A stretch of 64,000 nucleotides of DNA from Nodosilinea sp. LEGE 06152 (GTDB taxonomy: Bacteria > Cyanobacteriota > Cyanobacteriia > Phormidesmidales > Phormidesmidaceae): the NCBI RefSeq assembly GCF_015207525.1, contig NZ_JADEWR010000010.1, positions 57,737-121,736 on the forward strand, in the 5' to 3' direction. Positions 33,554 to 42,900 of this stretch are shown piece after piece. The notes under the pieces were generated by a model, which did no database searches, was not told the origin of the DNA, and worked only from the letters and a program-made list of their open reading frames with translations. Position 1 is the stretch's first letter; each line of letters starts with the position of its first letter. A program made the translations under genes and the position numbers.

Positions 33554-34813
33554 CTAAAACTGGTAGCCTACGTCGCCAAAGTTGGTAATTAGAGCTACAT
33601 TGGCGTGCTCCAGGCTAGTGACTAGCCAGGGCACCTCTTTACAGGTACGGCGCTCGTGGAGGTTGAACAGCACCGAAAAGCAGCGCTCTAGCCAGGGCTT
33701 GGCCGCCGAGCAAAACAGCACCAGCCGCAGCAGCAGCGCCATGGTTAGGGTGTGGCCCACATCGTTGACCAGGTGGCGAAAGTTGCGAAACACCGGGCGG
33801 TGGGGGCTGTCGACCACCAAAAAGTTAAGCAAACGGCGACAGGTCTCCACCAAAATAAAGCTGTTCAGGGGCTGAGCGTCAAACTCGGCCAGGGTTTCGC
33901 GCAGGTACTGGCGCAGGTTGCGGGTGAAGTGGTTGCCGCTGTACTTCGGCTCCGCCGCCGCAATGGGGCCAATTAGGTAATCGACAAATTCGTCTTTAAA
34001 GTCGCGGAACGATCGCACGGTTTTGCTGTAAGTGGCAAACCAGCGAGCCTGGTCACGGTGGGTGCGGCCATCAATTTTGCCGGTGTAAAAGTTGAGCGCC
34101 TGCTCCAGCCCGGCGGCATCGAGCAGCGTGGGGTTGGCCACCTGCCCAACCCGCCCCGACCCCTGCTGCTGAGCGTGGTAGCGCGCTAGGCGAATGCCCA
34201 GGTCGGTTTCGGCGCGGCGGCGCAGGTCGTTGATGTTTTGCTTTTGCTCTTGGCCGCTGTCTTTGGTGAGCAAGCTGTTGTCGTACAGAAAAGGGTAGTG
34301 GCGAATGCGGTAGGCCAGCGGCTGTTCCTCAATTACCCTTGCCTGGGGAACATCGGCCTCCCGTGGAGCCATAATCTGCTGCAGCCGCACCAGCGAAGCG
34401 TACTGCTCGGTCTGGGGAAACTCCTTGACCAGGTTGTAAACCTTTTGCGCCCTGGGGTTAGCGCCATTGGCCGGGGGCAGCTCCTCAAACAGCCGTACCA
34501 GTTCAGGAATTGCCCAGTGGTCGCGGGGCTGGGTGTACCAGAGGTTGATCAGGGTGTAGCAGCAGCGGTTAAGCACGTACTTGAACTCGCGATCGGCGGT
34601 GTCTTGCTCAGACAAATTGAGCAGGGCGTTGGCCACCGAGCTATCTGGATAGTTGGCGACATCGAGAAACAAGCGGCGAAACCGATCGATCAGCTCGTGG
34701 GGAGCCTCCTGCTTGCGCCAGTACTGCCAGTGCTGGTAGAGCAAGTCCTCTAGACTAGCCGGGGGGCGGCTAGAGTAGTTTGACCACGAATCTAAGGAAT
34801 CCCAGGGACTCAT
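33554..34813 (-). CDS. Conserved-looking hypothetical protein (419 residues)
   Basis: The start at ATG 34813 (MSPWDSLDSWSNY) is preferred; a TTG- or ATG-extended form to 34882 adds 23 residues. The product is soluble, helical and rich in aromatic and basic residues: LLYQHWQYWRKQEAPHELID, NRCCYTLINLWYTQPRDHW, YPFLYDNSLLTKDSGQEQKQ. No membrane segment, signal or known catalytic motif was found. Strong composition and length mark it as real. It lies between the GT39-like gene and crtD on the same strand, but spacing of over 130 bp on each side gives no operon evidence. I do not recognise the family. Confidence 0.75.
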   Translation of the reverse strand: MSPWDSLDSWSNYSSRPPASLEDLLYQHWQYWRKQEAPHELIDRFRRLFLDVANYPDSSVANALLNLSEQDTADREFKYVLNRCCYTLINLWYTQPRDHWAIPELVRLFEELPPANGANPRAQKVYNLVKEFPQTEQYASLVRLQQIMAPREADVPQARVIEEQPLAYRIRHYPFLYDNSLLTKDSGQEQKQNINDLRRRAETDLGIRLARYHAQQQGSGRVGQVANPTLLDAAGLEQALNFYTGKIDGRTHRDQARWFATYSKTVRSFRDFKDEFVDYLIGPIAAAEPKYSGNHFTRNLRQYLRETLAEFDAQPLNSFILVETCRRLLNFLVVDSPHRPVFRNFRHLVNDVGHTLTMALLLRLVLFCSAAKPWLERCFSVLFNLHERRTCKEVPWLVTSLEHANVALITNFGDVGYQF

Positions 34814-35237
34814 GCTGCTGACCTGATTGTGAGGGCGGTAGACGTAGCGGCAATCCAGCGGGAGCAACCCCGGCGGGAGCAACTATGGCCGTAGATTTTA
34901 CATCTATATAGAGGCGGGCGAACAACCTACGATTTAGCTTCCTTCCGACATGCCTAACCATACCGGGTAGTAAATTTTACTGGTGTTCATCCCAAACTAC
35001 GGCCATAGTTTCGTCAATAATACCCAGGACAGGGACAGGTTTCTCCGCTAAGTAGGATGCATTTCTTAAAGATTTCTTGAGGATTTACCTATTCTCTTTT
35101 CGCTTTGACCCTGGGCTTGTCCATCAATTCCGGCTAAAGTCCTGATGCCATCGGCATTGGCACGCCCGACCCACAAAATAGGCTAGAGGCTGTAGCCCTC
35201 GGTTCTTGAACCATCGGCTGCTAGTTGAGAACAGCTC
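34814..35237. other. Intergenic region with a 130-bp inverted-repeat element
   Basis: No gene is seen in these 424 bp. They contain two 12-bp direct copies of GCGGGAGCAACC/T (about 34857-34884) and the inverted-repeat-bounded block at 34881-35010. Confidence 0.5.
34881..35010. repeat. 130-bp block bounded by perfect 14-bp inverted repeats
   Basis: AACTATGGCCGTAG (34881-34894) and CTACGGCCATAGTT (34997-35010) are exact reverse complements 102 bp apart. The interior is AT-richer than the flanks and non-coding. This is the shape of a miniature inverted-repeat element; no clear target duplication was seen. Confidence 0.6.
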
Positions 35238-36740
35238 CTAGAAAGCCTCAATCTGCCTCACCACGGTTTGGGCTGAGTAGCTCACCCCGGCTGTTCCTTC
35301 CCCTGGGTGGGTGCAGTCGCCCACCAGCCACAGCCCGTCTACCGGCGTGCGATTGGCAAAGCCGAAGGGGCCAAAGGTGCTCACCCGCATACCTAAGCCC
35401 CCAACCGTGCCCTGGTCGCGGGCGGTAAAGCGGGCAAAGGTGCGGGGGGTAGCGGCCTCGACGTGGATGATGTGGTCGCCCTGCAGGTCAAAAAAGCTAG
35501 ACAGCCGCTTGATGGCCCCGTCGGTGTAGGCCTGCTTCATAGCCTCGTAATCGCTGTGCCACCAGGGGGCAATCTCAGTAAACGACGACGCGATGATGGT
35601 GGCCCGACCCTCGGGGGCGCGACCGTCACCGGGGCGACTGACGGAGACAAATAGCGTGTTGTTTTCGGCGATCGGGCCGTCGTAGTTGTAGAAAAACTGC
35701 AGGTGGGGCGGGCAGCTGGCCGGAATGGCGGCGGCATCTACCCCCAGGTACAGCACAAAGGCACCGCTGCCCGCAGGCAGCGACTCAACCCGCCGCTGGT
35801 AGCCCTGCAGGACTTTGTCGCCCAGCATCTGCACCAGATTCTGCACCGTAACATTGGCCACCACGTGGTCGGCGGGTTCTACCCAGGTGCGCCCGGTTTT
35901 TTGGTCTGTCACCCCAACACCTGTCACCCGGCCCTGGTCGGTCTGCACCTGCTGCACTCGGTGGTTGAGCTGCACCAGGCCGCCGTCGCGCACCAGCGCT
36001 TTTTCAAGGCTGTCGCTGAGCACCTGCATACTGCCGTGGAGGTGCCACAAGCCCTGGGGGGCCTGAGACATGCTCAGGGCGGTGGCGGCGTAGAGCACGG
36101 CGGTTTCGTCAGCGCTGACCTGGGAGTAGAGCTTGAGCTGAAGGTCGAGAAAGGTCTTGAGGCGGCGATTGCCCTCGAGCCCCAGCTGCCGCAGCACCTG
36201 GCCCACAGTGGCAAACGTGTAGGGCACCGTCACCAGAGTGTCGGGGCGCAGCGCCTGGGTTAACTGCCACAGATCCCACGGGCTGCGCGGGGGCAGCACC
36301 GGCTGTCGCGCCTGAAACCGCCAGCTGGGCTGAAACAGCCGCTGCATGAGCTGCCAGAATGGCTCACTACCCGGAAACTGCCGCTGCCGCTCGGCCCGCC
36401 AGGCCTCTGGGTCGCGCCACACCCGAATCGGTTCGCTCTCCCCCGGCAGAAATACTGCGCAGGCCGGATCACAGGGCGTTGCCTCGGGCAGGGGCAAGTC
36501 AAGCTCGTCAAAGATCTGGTGGTGAATGCCCCCCGGCTCTAGCCCCGCTACCTGGGTTGCCCCGACATCAAAGGTGAAGCCTCGCCGCCTAAAGGTTGAG
36601 GCGCATCCCCCGGCTACCTGGGCCTGCTCAAACACCCGCACGGCATAGCCCCGGTGGGCTAGCAGCGCCGCCGCCGTTAGCCCACCAATGCCAGCCCCCA
36701 CGACCACCACCCGACGGCCAGACGCTCCAGAGGCACCCAT
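35238..36740 (-). CDS. crtD: Carotenoid C-3',4' desaturase CrtD
   Basis: The 500-residue flavoprotein has the FAD site VVVVGAGIGGLTAAALLAHR at residues ~11-30, then AGGCASTFRRRGFTFDVGAT and the CrtD-typical RQRQFPGSEPFWQLMQ. The C-terminal FAD contact is LWLVGDCTHPGEGTAGVSYS. CrtD introduces the C-3',4' double bond of myxoxanthophyll (myxol glycosides), which stabilise thylakoid and outer membranes. I rate it distinct from the CrtISO-like gene at 21541 and from CrtO. No other carotenoid gene adjoins it. The start is the ATG at 36740. Confidence 0.85.
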   Translation of the reverse strand: MGASGASGRRVVVVGAGIGGLTAAALLAHRGYAVRVFEQAQVAGGCASTFRRRGFTFDVGATQVAGLEPGGIHHQIFDELDLPLPEATPCDPACAVFLPGESEPIRVWRDPEAWRAERQRQFPGSEPFWQLMQRLFQPSWRFQARQPVLPPRSPWDLWQLTQALRPDTLVTVPYTFATVGQVLRQLGLEGNRRLKTFLDLQLKLYSQVSADETAVLYAATALSMSQAPQGLWHLHGSMQVLSDSLEKALVRDGGLVQLNHRVQQVQTDQGRVTGVGVTDQKTGRTWVEPADHVVANVTVQNLVQMLGDKVLQGYQRRVESLPAGSGAFVLYLGVDAAAIPASCPPHLQFFYNYDGPIAENNTLFVSVSRPGDGRAPEGRATIIASSFTEIAPWWHSDYEAMKQAYTDGAIKRLSSFFDLQGDHIIHVEAATPRTFARFTARDQGTVGGLGMRVSTFGPFGFANRTPVDGLWLVGDCTHPGEGTAGVSYSAQTVVRQIEAF

Positions 36741-36819
36741 AGCGTTACATTTCTTTACGACATTCTCAGTTTAGCCCAGGCTGAGGATGGCGATCGCCCT
36801 TAGGCCCGTCCACACCGGG

Positions 36820-37749
36820 CTAGTCGTACTCTCGGTGGCCCGCTGCAAACTGCAGCACCATGGGCAGACCGCCATCCTGGTGATACTTGTCGGCCCAGGC
36901 GCGCAGCATTTCGTCGAGTTCTTCTAGGGCTGCCTGGCGCTGCTGGGGGGCCACGTCAAAGACCTCTACCCCGCGCAGCACCCCGGGCTCCTCGCGCACC
37001 CAGGCCTGCAGCAGACCAAAGTAGCGGGCAACGTCGTCGATCATGGCGAACACCCGCTCCTGCTCTCCCTTCGGGGAGTACGATTCGCTGGCCAGGGCAT
37101 AGAGCGGAATATCCACCAGGGGCGAATCAATCTGGATGACGGTGCCCGAGTGCAGCAGCCGAAACTTGATATGCGACAGCAGGGCATCGCTGAAGGCCAT
37201 GCGCTGTCCCTTGGGCAGTTCCTCCTGCGACATTTGATGGAGCAGCTCCATCAGTTCGGTAAACTCAACTTGGTCGAGAATGCGGGCCTGGGGGGCGCTG
37301 GCGGGCAGGCTTTCCTCAATGCTTTTGCGCTCGCCGGGGGTTAATCCTTGAATGCGCACCCGCGCCTCGGTGCCGCTGCAGGGAAAGTGCTCCTGCCACA
37401 GAAACGGGAGGGCAATTAGGTAATAGGGCTCTTTTGAATTGAGCACCTTCAGGCTTTGGCCCTCCGCTAGGGCAGCCTGAATCTCTTGCACAATGGCTTT
37501 GACCCGTTTGGGTTCAACGTGGTACAAAAAGCCGGTTTTACGAATATTGTTGCCCTGCTCGATAAAGGTGCTGTAGATGGCGAGCTTGGCGGCGGTGGTG
37601 GCGGCGTCTAAAAAAGCCCCATAGCGATGCCCTCCCATTTTCATGGTGCTGAGGGCCAGGTTGAGCAAAATCCAGTCCGCGGGGCTGTTGTCTACGGCTC
37701 GCAGCAGATCTTGTTTTAAATCGGGCGGAACTTGGGACTGATAGGTCAC
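36820..37749 (-). CDS. Conserved-looking hypothetical protein (309 residues)
   Basis: The product begins MTYQSQVPPDLKQDLLRAVD at 37749. It is soluble, with segments STMKMGGHRYGAFLDAATTA, FIEQGNNIRKTGFLYHVEPK and LLHSGTVIQIDSPLVDIPLY. No signal, membrane helix or familiar catalytic motif was seen. Both its length and its codon use resemble ordinary genes of this genome. It lies 79 bp upstream of crtD on the same strand, so cotranscription with crtD is possible. I do not recognise the family. Confidence 0.75.
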   Translation of the reverse strand: MTYQSQVPPDLKQDLLRAVDNSPADWILLNLALSTMKMGGHRYGAFLDAATTAAKLAIYSTFIEQGNNIRKTGFLYHVEPKRVKAIVQEIQAALAEGQSLKVLNSKEPYYLIALPFLWQEHFPCSGTEARVRIQGLTPGERKSIEESLPASAPQARILDQVEFTELMELLHQMSQEELPKGQRMAFSDALLSHIKFRLLHSGTVIQIDSPLVDIPLYALASESYSPKGEQERVFAMIDDVARYFGLLQAWVREEPGVLRGVEVFDVAPQQRQAALEELDEMLRAWADKYHQDGGLPMVLQFAAGHREYD

Positions 37750-38506
37750 AGGATGGCAATTACTCAGACTAGGTAAATTACAGAATTTTTAGCCTCAGTA
37801 ATTTACAGGTAAAGAACAGGGAGAGGCCGCGATCGCAGCCTAAGCAGAAAGGAGCAGCTTTAAGCTGTCTAAAACCATCGGGTTGCACGGCCTAGATGGC
37901 CCATTCAAGCGCTAGCTAAGAACGCTAGCAGCAGCAGCTTAGATCTAGAGCCCAACCGATGTCAGACCACCAGATCTGTCCTCAGATAGCAGCCTCCAGC
38001 CAGGGCAAACTATGTTCTTAACATAGCCTATGCTCAGACCCGCAGCGGTTTTCTATATAGAGAGGATACTTCAGCTTCAAAGTATAGATTTAGTTGCCGA
38101 AAATGCTTCACATTTTGGCCTCAAAAGGGGTTAGATGGCACTCTGCGTCCTCAGGTTCCCCCGCCCCCTTGCTCCTATTTTGCTCAGAAGAAAGGAAGAT
38201 CTCAACCGAATTCAAATCCGGATGTTGAGTTTTGCTGATGAGAAAACTCCACGTTCGGACTTGGATATGGCGGTCTAAACCCCTCCCGCCAACCGTTCAC
38301 TGTGGTTCTAAGGAGTGGTGCTAGCAAAAGGCTGGGCGAGGGTGCTTTTCTCAAGTGGACTACAGCTGGGATCAACGGGTAGGTGGCCTCGTCAGCGATC
38401 GCCCGACAACCACTGCCTCCGCCGAACCCCGCTGGTCTAAAACCCTAGCTCTAGCCAGCGACTCAACGGCTAAGCCACTCTCAGAAGGGCCAGCCCGCCG
38501 TTGAGG
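37750..38506. other. Long intergenic region, no gene seen
   Basis: 757 bp between two minus-strand genes without a convincing frame on either strand. The first ~50 bp form an AT-rich promoter-like stretch for the upstream gene. The segment CGCTAGCTAAGAACGCTAGC near 37911 is partly palindromic. A small RNA cannot be excluded. Confidence 0.4.
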
Positions 38507-39202
38507 CTACGACCCAGGAGCGGCGGGGGGCGCAGGCTCAACGGGCTCTCCTGGAGGGGTGGCCGGATCGGCCGGAGTTCCCGGAGCAGCAGATCCCTCT
38601 GGATTGGATGGGGCCACAGGCTCAACCGGCTGGGCCGCCCCGCAGTAGCCATTGACCTCGTTAATCAGCTGCGATTCGGTCTGGGAGAGCGTTTCGATTG
38701 AGGCTACCGCGGTCATGGTCTGCTGCTGAGATTCTTCGATTTTGGCCGGTAGCTCGGCCTCTGACTCAACCTGCACCACTAAGTCCATCGCCTCGCGGGC
38801 ATCGGTCAGGGCGGTGCTAAACCCCTGTACAACGCCAACATACTCGTCTCTAAACTGGCTGAGGTCTTCGTCGCGGAGGGTGGTGGATTGCAGATCGCCC
38901 ACCAGACCGTCGAGGTTGGTGACCACTTTATCGACAGCGGTGGTGTATTGGCTGGCGGCTAGCTTAATGTCGTCTAGGTTTTTGACCTGGGCAGCGCTCT
39001 CGCTAAAGGTTTGAATTTCGGCCTCAAACTCCTGCATAAAGCCCTGGGTCTGGTTGACCACCTCGGCCAGTTGGTTGCACTGGGCCACCTTAGAGGAGCC
39101 GCAGCCGAGCAGCAGCAGCGGCAGCAAAAGCCCTACCCCGCGCACGCCTTGTCGCCTTATGCTTCTACCTGTGCTTGCTACCTGTGTCATCGTTGCCGCC
39201 AT
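38507..39202 (-). CDS. Putative lipoprotein with helical domain and Pro-rich tail
   Basis: The 231-residue product has a basic N-terminus, a hydrophobic run GVGLLLPLLLLGCGSS whose LLGC is a lipobox (Cys ~34), a helical core of ~130 residues (QTQGFMQEFEAEIQTFSESA and on to IETLSQTESQLINEV) and a Pro/Ala/Glu-rich tail from ~190 (EPVAPSNPEGSAAPGTPADP). Two further cysteines, CNQLAEVV and YCGAAQP, flank the core and could form a disulfide. It is expected in the periplasm, lipid-anchored. Function unknown. Confidence 0.7.
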   Translation of the reverse strand: MAATMTQVASTGRSIRRQGVRGVGLLLPLLLLGCGSSKVAQCNQLAEVVNQTQGFMQEFEAEIQTFSESAAQVKNLDDIKLAASQYTTAVDKVVTNLDGLVGDLQSTTLRDEDLSQFRDEYVGVVQGFSTALTDAREAMDLVVQVESEAELPAKIEESQQQTMTAVASIETLSQTESQLINEVNGYCGAAQPVEPVAPSNPEGSAAPGTPADPATPPGEPVEPAPPAAPGS

Positions 39203-39642
39203 CGTTTATTGCTACGGCTTCAAGTTTTACCCTGTCTTGGTTAGGTTTACAACCTAATTTATTGAGTTTTGATAGTGTCGGGGCAGCGGTCGATCACAGG
39301 CCAAAATAGCGGTCTCTAGGCCCGTAATTGAGCCTGCAATTGGGATGAGAACGATCGCCCCTGCTATGGCTCAGTAGCGCCACTGTCCCGCCCCAGTACT
39401 GGGGGCAGTACCGCAAAGACGGGAAAACTGCTGATAGGATCATGAAGGCAACGGGTATTGCTGAATACCAGGGCAGGCGTTGACATTGGTGATTTCAAAT
39501 GAGCCATCTCCGCTCAGGGCTCTGGTCGCAGGAACGGTGCTGCACCGCCCGAGAGCTTTTCCGCATTGGGGAAGGGCTTCTGCGATATCTTGGATGAGCC
39601 GCTTTATTTGCTGCCTTAACTACTACCGGATGCGATCGCGAA
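39203..39642. other. Divergent intergenic region
   Basis: 440 bp between the lipoprotein gene and ycf51, holding both promoters. A small hairpin TTAGGTT-TAC-AACCTAA followed by TTTATT lies at 39241-39263 on plus. No gene is seen; the minus frame 39495-39833 is a shadow of ycf51. Confidence 0.45.
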
Positions 39643-40146
39643 ATGCTCAGCCCAGATGATTTTTTAGTGGCCACCCAGTGGGCTGGCCTTGGTACCCTGG
39701 CCCTGGCCCTACTGGCGGGTCTGGCTTTTGTCTTTAAGTGGGGCATTCGGTTCCGCCTGGTGGGGGCAGCCGGGTTTGCCGGTGTGCTCACGGTGGGCCT
39801 GCTGGGCCTGAGCTTTGAGCCATTTACCCGCACTGCCGTACCGGGGGCGATGCCCTACACCACTGTTTACGACTCGGGGGCCAGCCAAATTGTAATTGCG
39901 GTGCCCAATACCATGGGCCCCGAAGCGCTGGACGCCACCCTGCGTCAGGCCGCCAGCAACCTGTTTAAGCCCTACCGCCTGGGTCTACCGGGGCAGGTTG
40001 CCACCGTTCGTGCCCGCGCGATCGCCCATGAGCCCGGCGGCATCTCTAAACTGATCTACCTGGGTCAAATTCAGCCCAACCCCAAAGGCTCCGAGGAGGT
40101 GTTTCAAGTGCAGATCGACCGCTCCAACTGGCCCACTTCGGGTTAA
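39643..40146 (+). CDS. ycf51: Ycf51-family protein (DUF2518)
   Basis: The 167-residue product has two N-terminal membrane segments (WAGLGTLALALLAGLAFVFK; FRLVGAAGFAGVLTVGLLGL) and a C-terminal soluble domain with DSGASQIVIAVPNTMGPEAL, FKPYRLGLPG and LIYLGQIQPNPKGSEEVFQV. This is the Ycf51 layout shared by cyanobacteria and some plastid genomes; its function is not known. The start is the ATG at 39643. Confidence 0.88.
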   Translation: MLSPDDFLVATQWAGLGTLALALLAGLAFVFKWGIRFRLVGAAGFAGVLTVGLLGLSFEPFTRTAVPGAMPYTTVYDSGASQIVIAVPNTMGPEALDATLRQAASNLFKPYRLGLPGQVATVRARAIAHEPGGISKLIYLGQIQPNPKGSEEVFQVQIDRSNWPTSG

Positions 40147-40222
40147 CTCACCAAACTTCTCCTCACTCCGTCATCCCACGCCTTCAGCTCTCCCACTCAC
40201 CTCACTACCATTTCCATCGCCT

Positions 40223-41386
40223 ATGCCCACCCTCTCTCCCCTCCCTGTTCTCGCCATCGCTCCGGCCCAGGTGGTTCGTGGCGACGGCATTTTAGCCGAT
40301 CAGGGGGCGGCGATTGCCCGTTTGGGCCAGCGCCCCCTGATCGTGGGCGGCAGCCACAGCCTGAAGCTGGCCGCACCGTTAATTGGCGCTCTAGAGCAGG
40401 AGAGCTTGACCCCGCAAATGGCCTCCTACGGCTCTGACTGTAGCGAAAGCTCGCTGGAGCGGCTGCGGGCGATCGCCGCCGAACACCAGGCCGATGTGGT
40501 AATCGGCATTGGCGGCGGCAAGGCGCTCGACACGGCCAAGCTGCTGGCTCACCAGATACACCAGCCGGTGGTAACGGTGCCCACCTCTGCTGCCACCTGC
40601 GCCGCCTGGACGGCCCTGTCCAATGTCTACTCCGACCAGGGGGCCTTTCGCTACGACGTGGCTTTGCCCACCTGCCCCAGCCTGCTCGTGCTCGACTACG
40701 CCCTGGTTCGCACCGCCCCTCGTCGCACCCTGGTGGCGGGCATTGGCGACGGCCTGGCCAAGTGGTATGAGGCGGCGGTCAGCAGCGGGGCCAGCCAGCA
40801 AACCCTGATTGTGGCGGCGGTGCAGCAGGCTCGGGTGCTGCGCGACATTCTGCTGCAAAAGACCCCTGCGGCCCTGCGCCAGTGGGGTGGCCCCGAGTGG
40901 CAGGAGGTGGTTGATGCCACCGTGCTGCTGGCCGGGGTCGTAGGCGGCGTCGGCGGGGCGCAGTGCCGCACGGTGGCGGCCCACGCAGTACACAACGGCC
41001 TCACCCAGCTGCCCGCCAGCCACGGCATTCTCCACGGCGAGAAGGTGGCCTACGGCATTTTGGTGCAGCTACGGCTTGAAGAAATGGGCGGCAATACCTC
41101 CCTGGCCCGCGCTGCCCGCCAGCAGCTCCTGTCCTTTTACCGGGCCGCCGGGCTGCCCCAAACCCTGACCGACCTGGGCCTGGGCGACATCACCCTGAAC
41201 CAGCTACAGCAGGCGGCGGAGTTTGCCTGCCGGGAAGGATCTGACATTCACCACCTGCCCTTTACGGTGACTCCAGAGGCGGTGATGGCGGCCATGGTGT
41301 CGCCCCTGTGCCCTGAACTGCGCGAAAAATCGCGCTCGACGGCCCCCCTTCGTCCTTCTAGCGTTGCCCCGGAGGTGCAGCCATGA
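40223..41386 (+). CDS. Iron-containing alcohol dehydrogenase / glycerol-dehydrogenase-like
   Basis: The 387-residue product has the dehydroquinate-synthase-like fold: a nucleotide-binding half with ADVVIGIGGGKALDTAKLLA and VVTVPTSAATCAAWTALSNV, and a helical metal-binding half. Metal ligands are expected at Asp in AGIGDGLAKWYEA and at His in HAVHNGLTQLP and HGILHGEKVAYGIL. These match glycerol-dehydrogenase-like members. The substrate in cyanobacteria is unknown. The stop overlaps the next ATG by four bases (ATGA), so the two genes are almost certainly cotranscribed and coupled. Confidence 0.88.
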   Translation: MPTLSPLPVLAIAPAQVVRGDGILADQGAAIARLGQRPLIVGGSHSLKLAAPLIGALEQESLTPQMASYGSDCSESSLERLRAIAAEHQADVVIGIGGGKALDTAKLLAHQIHQPVVTVPTSAATCAAWTALSNVYSDQGAFRYDVALPTCPSLLVLDYALVRTAPRRTLVAGIGDGLAKWYEAAVSSGASQQTLIVAAVQQARVLRDILLQKTPAALRQWGGPEWQEVVDATVLLAGVVGGVGGAQCRTVAAHAVHNGLTQLPASHGILHGEKVAYGILVQLRLEEMGGNTSLARAARQQLLSFYRAAGLPQTLTDLGLGDITLNQLQQAAEFACREGSDIHHLPFTVTPEAVMAAMVSPLCPELREKSRSTAPLRPSSVAPEVQP

Positions 41387-42585
41387 CCCTCGACTGGATG
41401 CCTACGGCCCACCGCCTCAGCGCCCTGCCGCCCTACGTCTTTGCCCGTCTCGATGAGCTGAAGGCCCGCGCCCGTGAGCAGGGACTAGACCTGATCGACC
41501 TGGGCATGGGCAACCCCGATGGCCCTACCCCCACCCCGGTGGTCGAGGCCGCCCGCGCCGCCATTGGCGACGTTGCCACCCACGGCTATCCTCCTTTTGA
41601 GGGCACCGCCAGTTTTCGCACCGCCATCACCGACTGGTACGGGCGGCGCTACGGCGTAGCCCTTGACCCCACCGCCGAGGCTCTGCCCCTGCTGGGGTCG
41701 AAGGAGGGCATTACCCACCTGGCGATGGCCTTTATCAACCCCGGCGATCTGGTGCTGGTGCCCACTCCGGCCTACCCGGCCCATTTTCGGGGGCCTGCGA
41801 TCGCCGGAGCCGAGATCTACAACCTGCACCTCACCGCCGCCAACAACTGGCTGATCGACTTCGACGCCATTCCGGTGGAGGTGGCCCAGCGAGCCAAGGC
41901 GCTGTTCTTTAACTACCCCAACAACCCCACCGCCGCCACCGCCCCGCGCGAGTTTTTTGAGGCGGCGGTCGCCTTTGCCCACCGCTACCAAATTCTGCTG
42001 GTGCACGACCTCTGCTACGCCGAACTGGCCTTTGACGGCTACCAGCCCACCAGCCTGCTGGAAATTCCCGGCGGCAAGGAGGTCGGGGTAGAGTTTCACA
42101 CCCTGTCGAAAACCTACAACATGGCGGGCTGGCGCGTGGGCTTTGTAGTGGGCAACTCCCACATTATTCAGGGCCTGCGCACCCTGAAAACCAACCTCGA
42201 CTACGGCATTTTTGCGGCCCTGCAGCGGGCGGCAGAAACCGCCCTGTCGCTACCCGATCGCTACCTTGAAGAGGTGCAGCAGCGCTACTCTAGCCGCCGC
42301 GACTTTTTGATCGACGAGTTTGCCTCCCTGGGCTGGACAGTAGCAAAACCCCAGGCCACCATGTACCTGTGGGTGCCCTGCCCCCCCGACAGCACTTCCA
42401 CCGACTTTGCCCTGACGGTCCTGCAGGAAACGGGCGTGGTTGTCACCCCCGGCAACGCCTTTGGCCCCGGCGGCGAGGGCTATATTCGAGTCAGCCTGAT
42501 TGCAGACTGCGATCGCCTGGCGGTCGCGATGGATCGCATTCGGCAGGCCGGTTTTCGCTTTGCTCCGGCAACGGCAGTGGTGTAG
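41383..42585 (+). CDS. PLP-dependent class I/II aminotransferase (AspC/DapL-like)
   Basis: The 400-residue fold-type I enzyme has LIDLGMGNPDGPTP at the N-terminus, a GSKEGITHLA phosphate-binding segment, FFNYPNNPTAATA, the Asp-Tyr pair HDLCYAELAFDGY and the PLP lysine in TLSKTYNMAGWRVGF. The Arg that holds the substrate carboxylate lies in GEGYIRVSL. It is closest to aspartate/alanine aminotransferases or LL-diaminopimelate aminotransferase relatives; which one cannot be fixed by eye. It forms an operon with the upstream dehydrogenase. Confidence 0.9.
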   Translation: MTLDWMPTAHRLSALPPYVFARLDELKARAREQGLDLIDLGMGNPDGPTPTPVVEAARAAIGDVATHGYPPFEGTASFRTAITDWYGRRYGVALDPTAEALPLLGSKEGITHLAMAFINPGDLVLVPTPAYPAHFRGPAIAGAEIYNLHLTAANNWLIDFDAIPVEVAQRAKALFFNYPNNPTAATAPREFFEAAVAFAHRYQILLVHDLCYAELAFDGYQPTSLLEIPGGKEVGVEFHTLSKTYNMAGWRVGFVVGNSHIIQGLRTLKTNLDYGIFAALQRAAETALSLPDRYLEEVQQRYSSRRDFLIDEFASLGWTVAKPQATMYLWVPCPPDSTSTDFALTVLQETGVVVTPGNAFGPGGEGYIRVSLIADCDRLAVAMDRIRQAGFRFAPATAVV

Positions 42586-42666
42586 GCGATCGCCCTGACT
42601 CTGGCCCAGTTTGGAGTCTAGCCCCAGGCTGTATAGTGAAACAAACCTCCAACCCTCGCTACCACC

Positions 42667-42864
42667 ATGTTTAACCTCGGCTGGACTGAAGTTGTGCTCG
42701 TTATTGGGGTGGCCGTACTGATCTTCGGCCCCAAGAAAATTCCTGAGCTGGGCAGCGCCCTGGGTAAAACCCTGCGCGGCTTTAAAGAAGAAATGAACCA
42801 AACCCCTGACGATACGGCCCTCGACACCTATGAGGATGCCGAAGACGCCGACGTATATCGTTAG
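42667..42864 (+). CDS. tatA: Twin-arginine translocase subunit TatA/E
   Basis: The 65-residue product has the family layout: MFNLGWTEVVLVIGVAVLIF membrane helix, the FGPKKIPELG hinge and an amphipathic helix ALGKTLRGFKEE, then an acidic tail. TatA forms the pore of the Tat pathway in thylakoid and plasma membranes. Tat-signal substrates exist in this window (30731). It lies 81 bp after the aminotransferase and 36 bp before sppA. Confidence 0.93.
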   Translation: MFNLGWTEVVLVIGVAVLIFGPKKIPELGSALGKTLRGFKEEMNQTPDDTALDTYEDAEDADVYR

Positions 42865-42900
42865 ACTGGCAATACAATTCCCTACTGTTAACCAACCCCC

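Noticed and set aside
35238..35428. Short plus frames opposite crtD and other large genes
   Set aside because: These are antisense shadows caused by GC-rich codon bias.
38235..38247. CTGATGAGAAAAC resembling a hammerhead ribozyme core
   Set aside because: There is no stem II between the CTGATGA and GAAA parts, and no flanking stems I and III could be drawn.
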